Shown here: in pieces, positions 45,789 to 46,090 of the stretch
Layout: each line of letters opens with the position of its first letter
How positions within the stretch are numbered: position 1 is the first letter of the stretch
NCBI GenBank assembly: GCA_016872755.1
Contig: VGZE01000010.1
Coordinates: 1-46,090, forward strand
Origin: Planctomycetota bacterium
GTDB lineage: Bacteria > Planctomycetota > UBA1135 > GCA-002686595
Reading direction: 5' to 3'
Length of the DNA: 46,090 bases
Made by a program: the position numbers and the translations under genes
Notes under the pieces: generated by a model
Seen by the model: only the letters and a program-made list of their open reading frames with translations
Told to the model about the DNA's origin: nothing
Databases searched by the model: none

Positions 45789-46090
45789 TTAGCACTCGAG
45801 GGCCGGCCCGACGGACGCACGCGTGGACTTGCACCAAGCGTCGAACAGGACCTGCTCGGCCCACGGGTGCAGGGCGCTCGGCGCGACCTCGTTGCGGTAG
45901 CGGCGGAACGCGCGCGCGAATTCAGCTGGATCGCGCTCGAACCACTCCAGGGCCGCCGACGAGCCCTGCATGAGCCGCTCGAAGCGCAAGCGGTCGGCGA
46001 ACAGCGCCGAGAGCGCGAAGCCGCGCGCATCGATCGCGGCGAGGCAGGCGCGTGCCGGCTCGCGCGCGTCGGCCGGCAGCGCATCGACCT
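45789..46090 (-). CDS. Hypothetical protein, C-terminal part (5' end off window)
   Basis: The minus-strand frame is open from the right edge to a stop at 45789, giving about 100 residues. It reads through LPADAREPARACLAAIDARG, FALSALFADRLRFERLMQGS, ALEWFERDPAEFARAFRRYR and HPWAEQVLFDAWC. It is helical with no membrane span. Nine bases separate it from the DJ-1/PfpI gene, so it is probably the upstream member of that operon. I do not recognise the family. Confidence 0.6.
   Translation of the reverse strand, partial: VDALPADAREPARACLAAIDARGFALSALFADRLRFERLMQGSSAALEWFERDPAEFARAFRRYRNEVAPSALHPWAEQVLFDAWCKSTRASVGPALEC

Overview
The window is GC-rich bacterial chromosome, densely coded on both strands, and most likely from a member of the Planctomycetota. 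Three things point that way: several secreted proteins carry the C-terminal or whole-protein style I associate with that phylum, there is a TMTC-type membrane glycosyltransferase with a TPR tail, and signal peptidase I genes occur in tandem with large inserted domains. The phylum is inferred from gene content; there is no rRNA or other marker here. I see no tRNA, rRNA, CRISPR array or intact insertion sequence.

Layout. 1-3.3 kb: 5'-anchored part of mutY (minus) diverging from a large membrane-TPR protein. 3.4-11.0 kb: an expanded cluster of four secreted matrixin-type zinc metalloprotease paralogues with TIG/IPT domains, interleaved with two nearly identical small secreted proteins. A 655-bp segment of this cluster (5346-6000) recurs 3849 bp downstream at about 97-98% identity, and the fourth protease looks like a mosaic. 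11.1-17.7 kb: an SGNH-like protein, a TMTC-like glycosyltransferase, pyrK and an ABC-F ATPase. 17.7-25.6 kb: an accessory stretch with a small secreted protein, a frameshifted SGNH hydrolase gene, and two adjacent minus-strand genes for membrane-anchored coiled-coil proteins.

The most surprising gene is 22585-25497. It encodes a membrane anchor, about 600 residues of coiled coil, and a C-terminal domain that reads as an IS256/Mutator-type transposase with a degraded DDE triad. Its operon partner, at 20246-22528, has 72-residue tandem repeats and is interrupted by one in-frame amber codon.

25.6-42.2 kb is mostly housekeeping on the plus strand: argS, apt, a FliA/WhiG-type sigma factor with a histone-like tail, then (after a DUF4139 protein and an SGNH protein on the minus strand) birA, rph, rdgB, lepA, two lepB paralogues, an lptB-like ATPase, etfB and etfA. 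A 461-bp gap before lptB holds two perfect DnaA boxes. 42.3-46.1 kb is minus-strand: an ECF sigma factor overlapping a secreted TPR protein, then a probable operon of an unknown protein, a DJ-1/PfpI protein and an XdhC-family protein.

Two convergent gene ends (29295-29433 and 42210-42289) are filled by long near-perfect palindromes built from the same 22-bp half-site. They look like copies of one dispersed palindromic element acting, or tolerated, at 3'-3' gene junctions.
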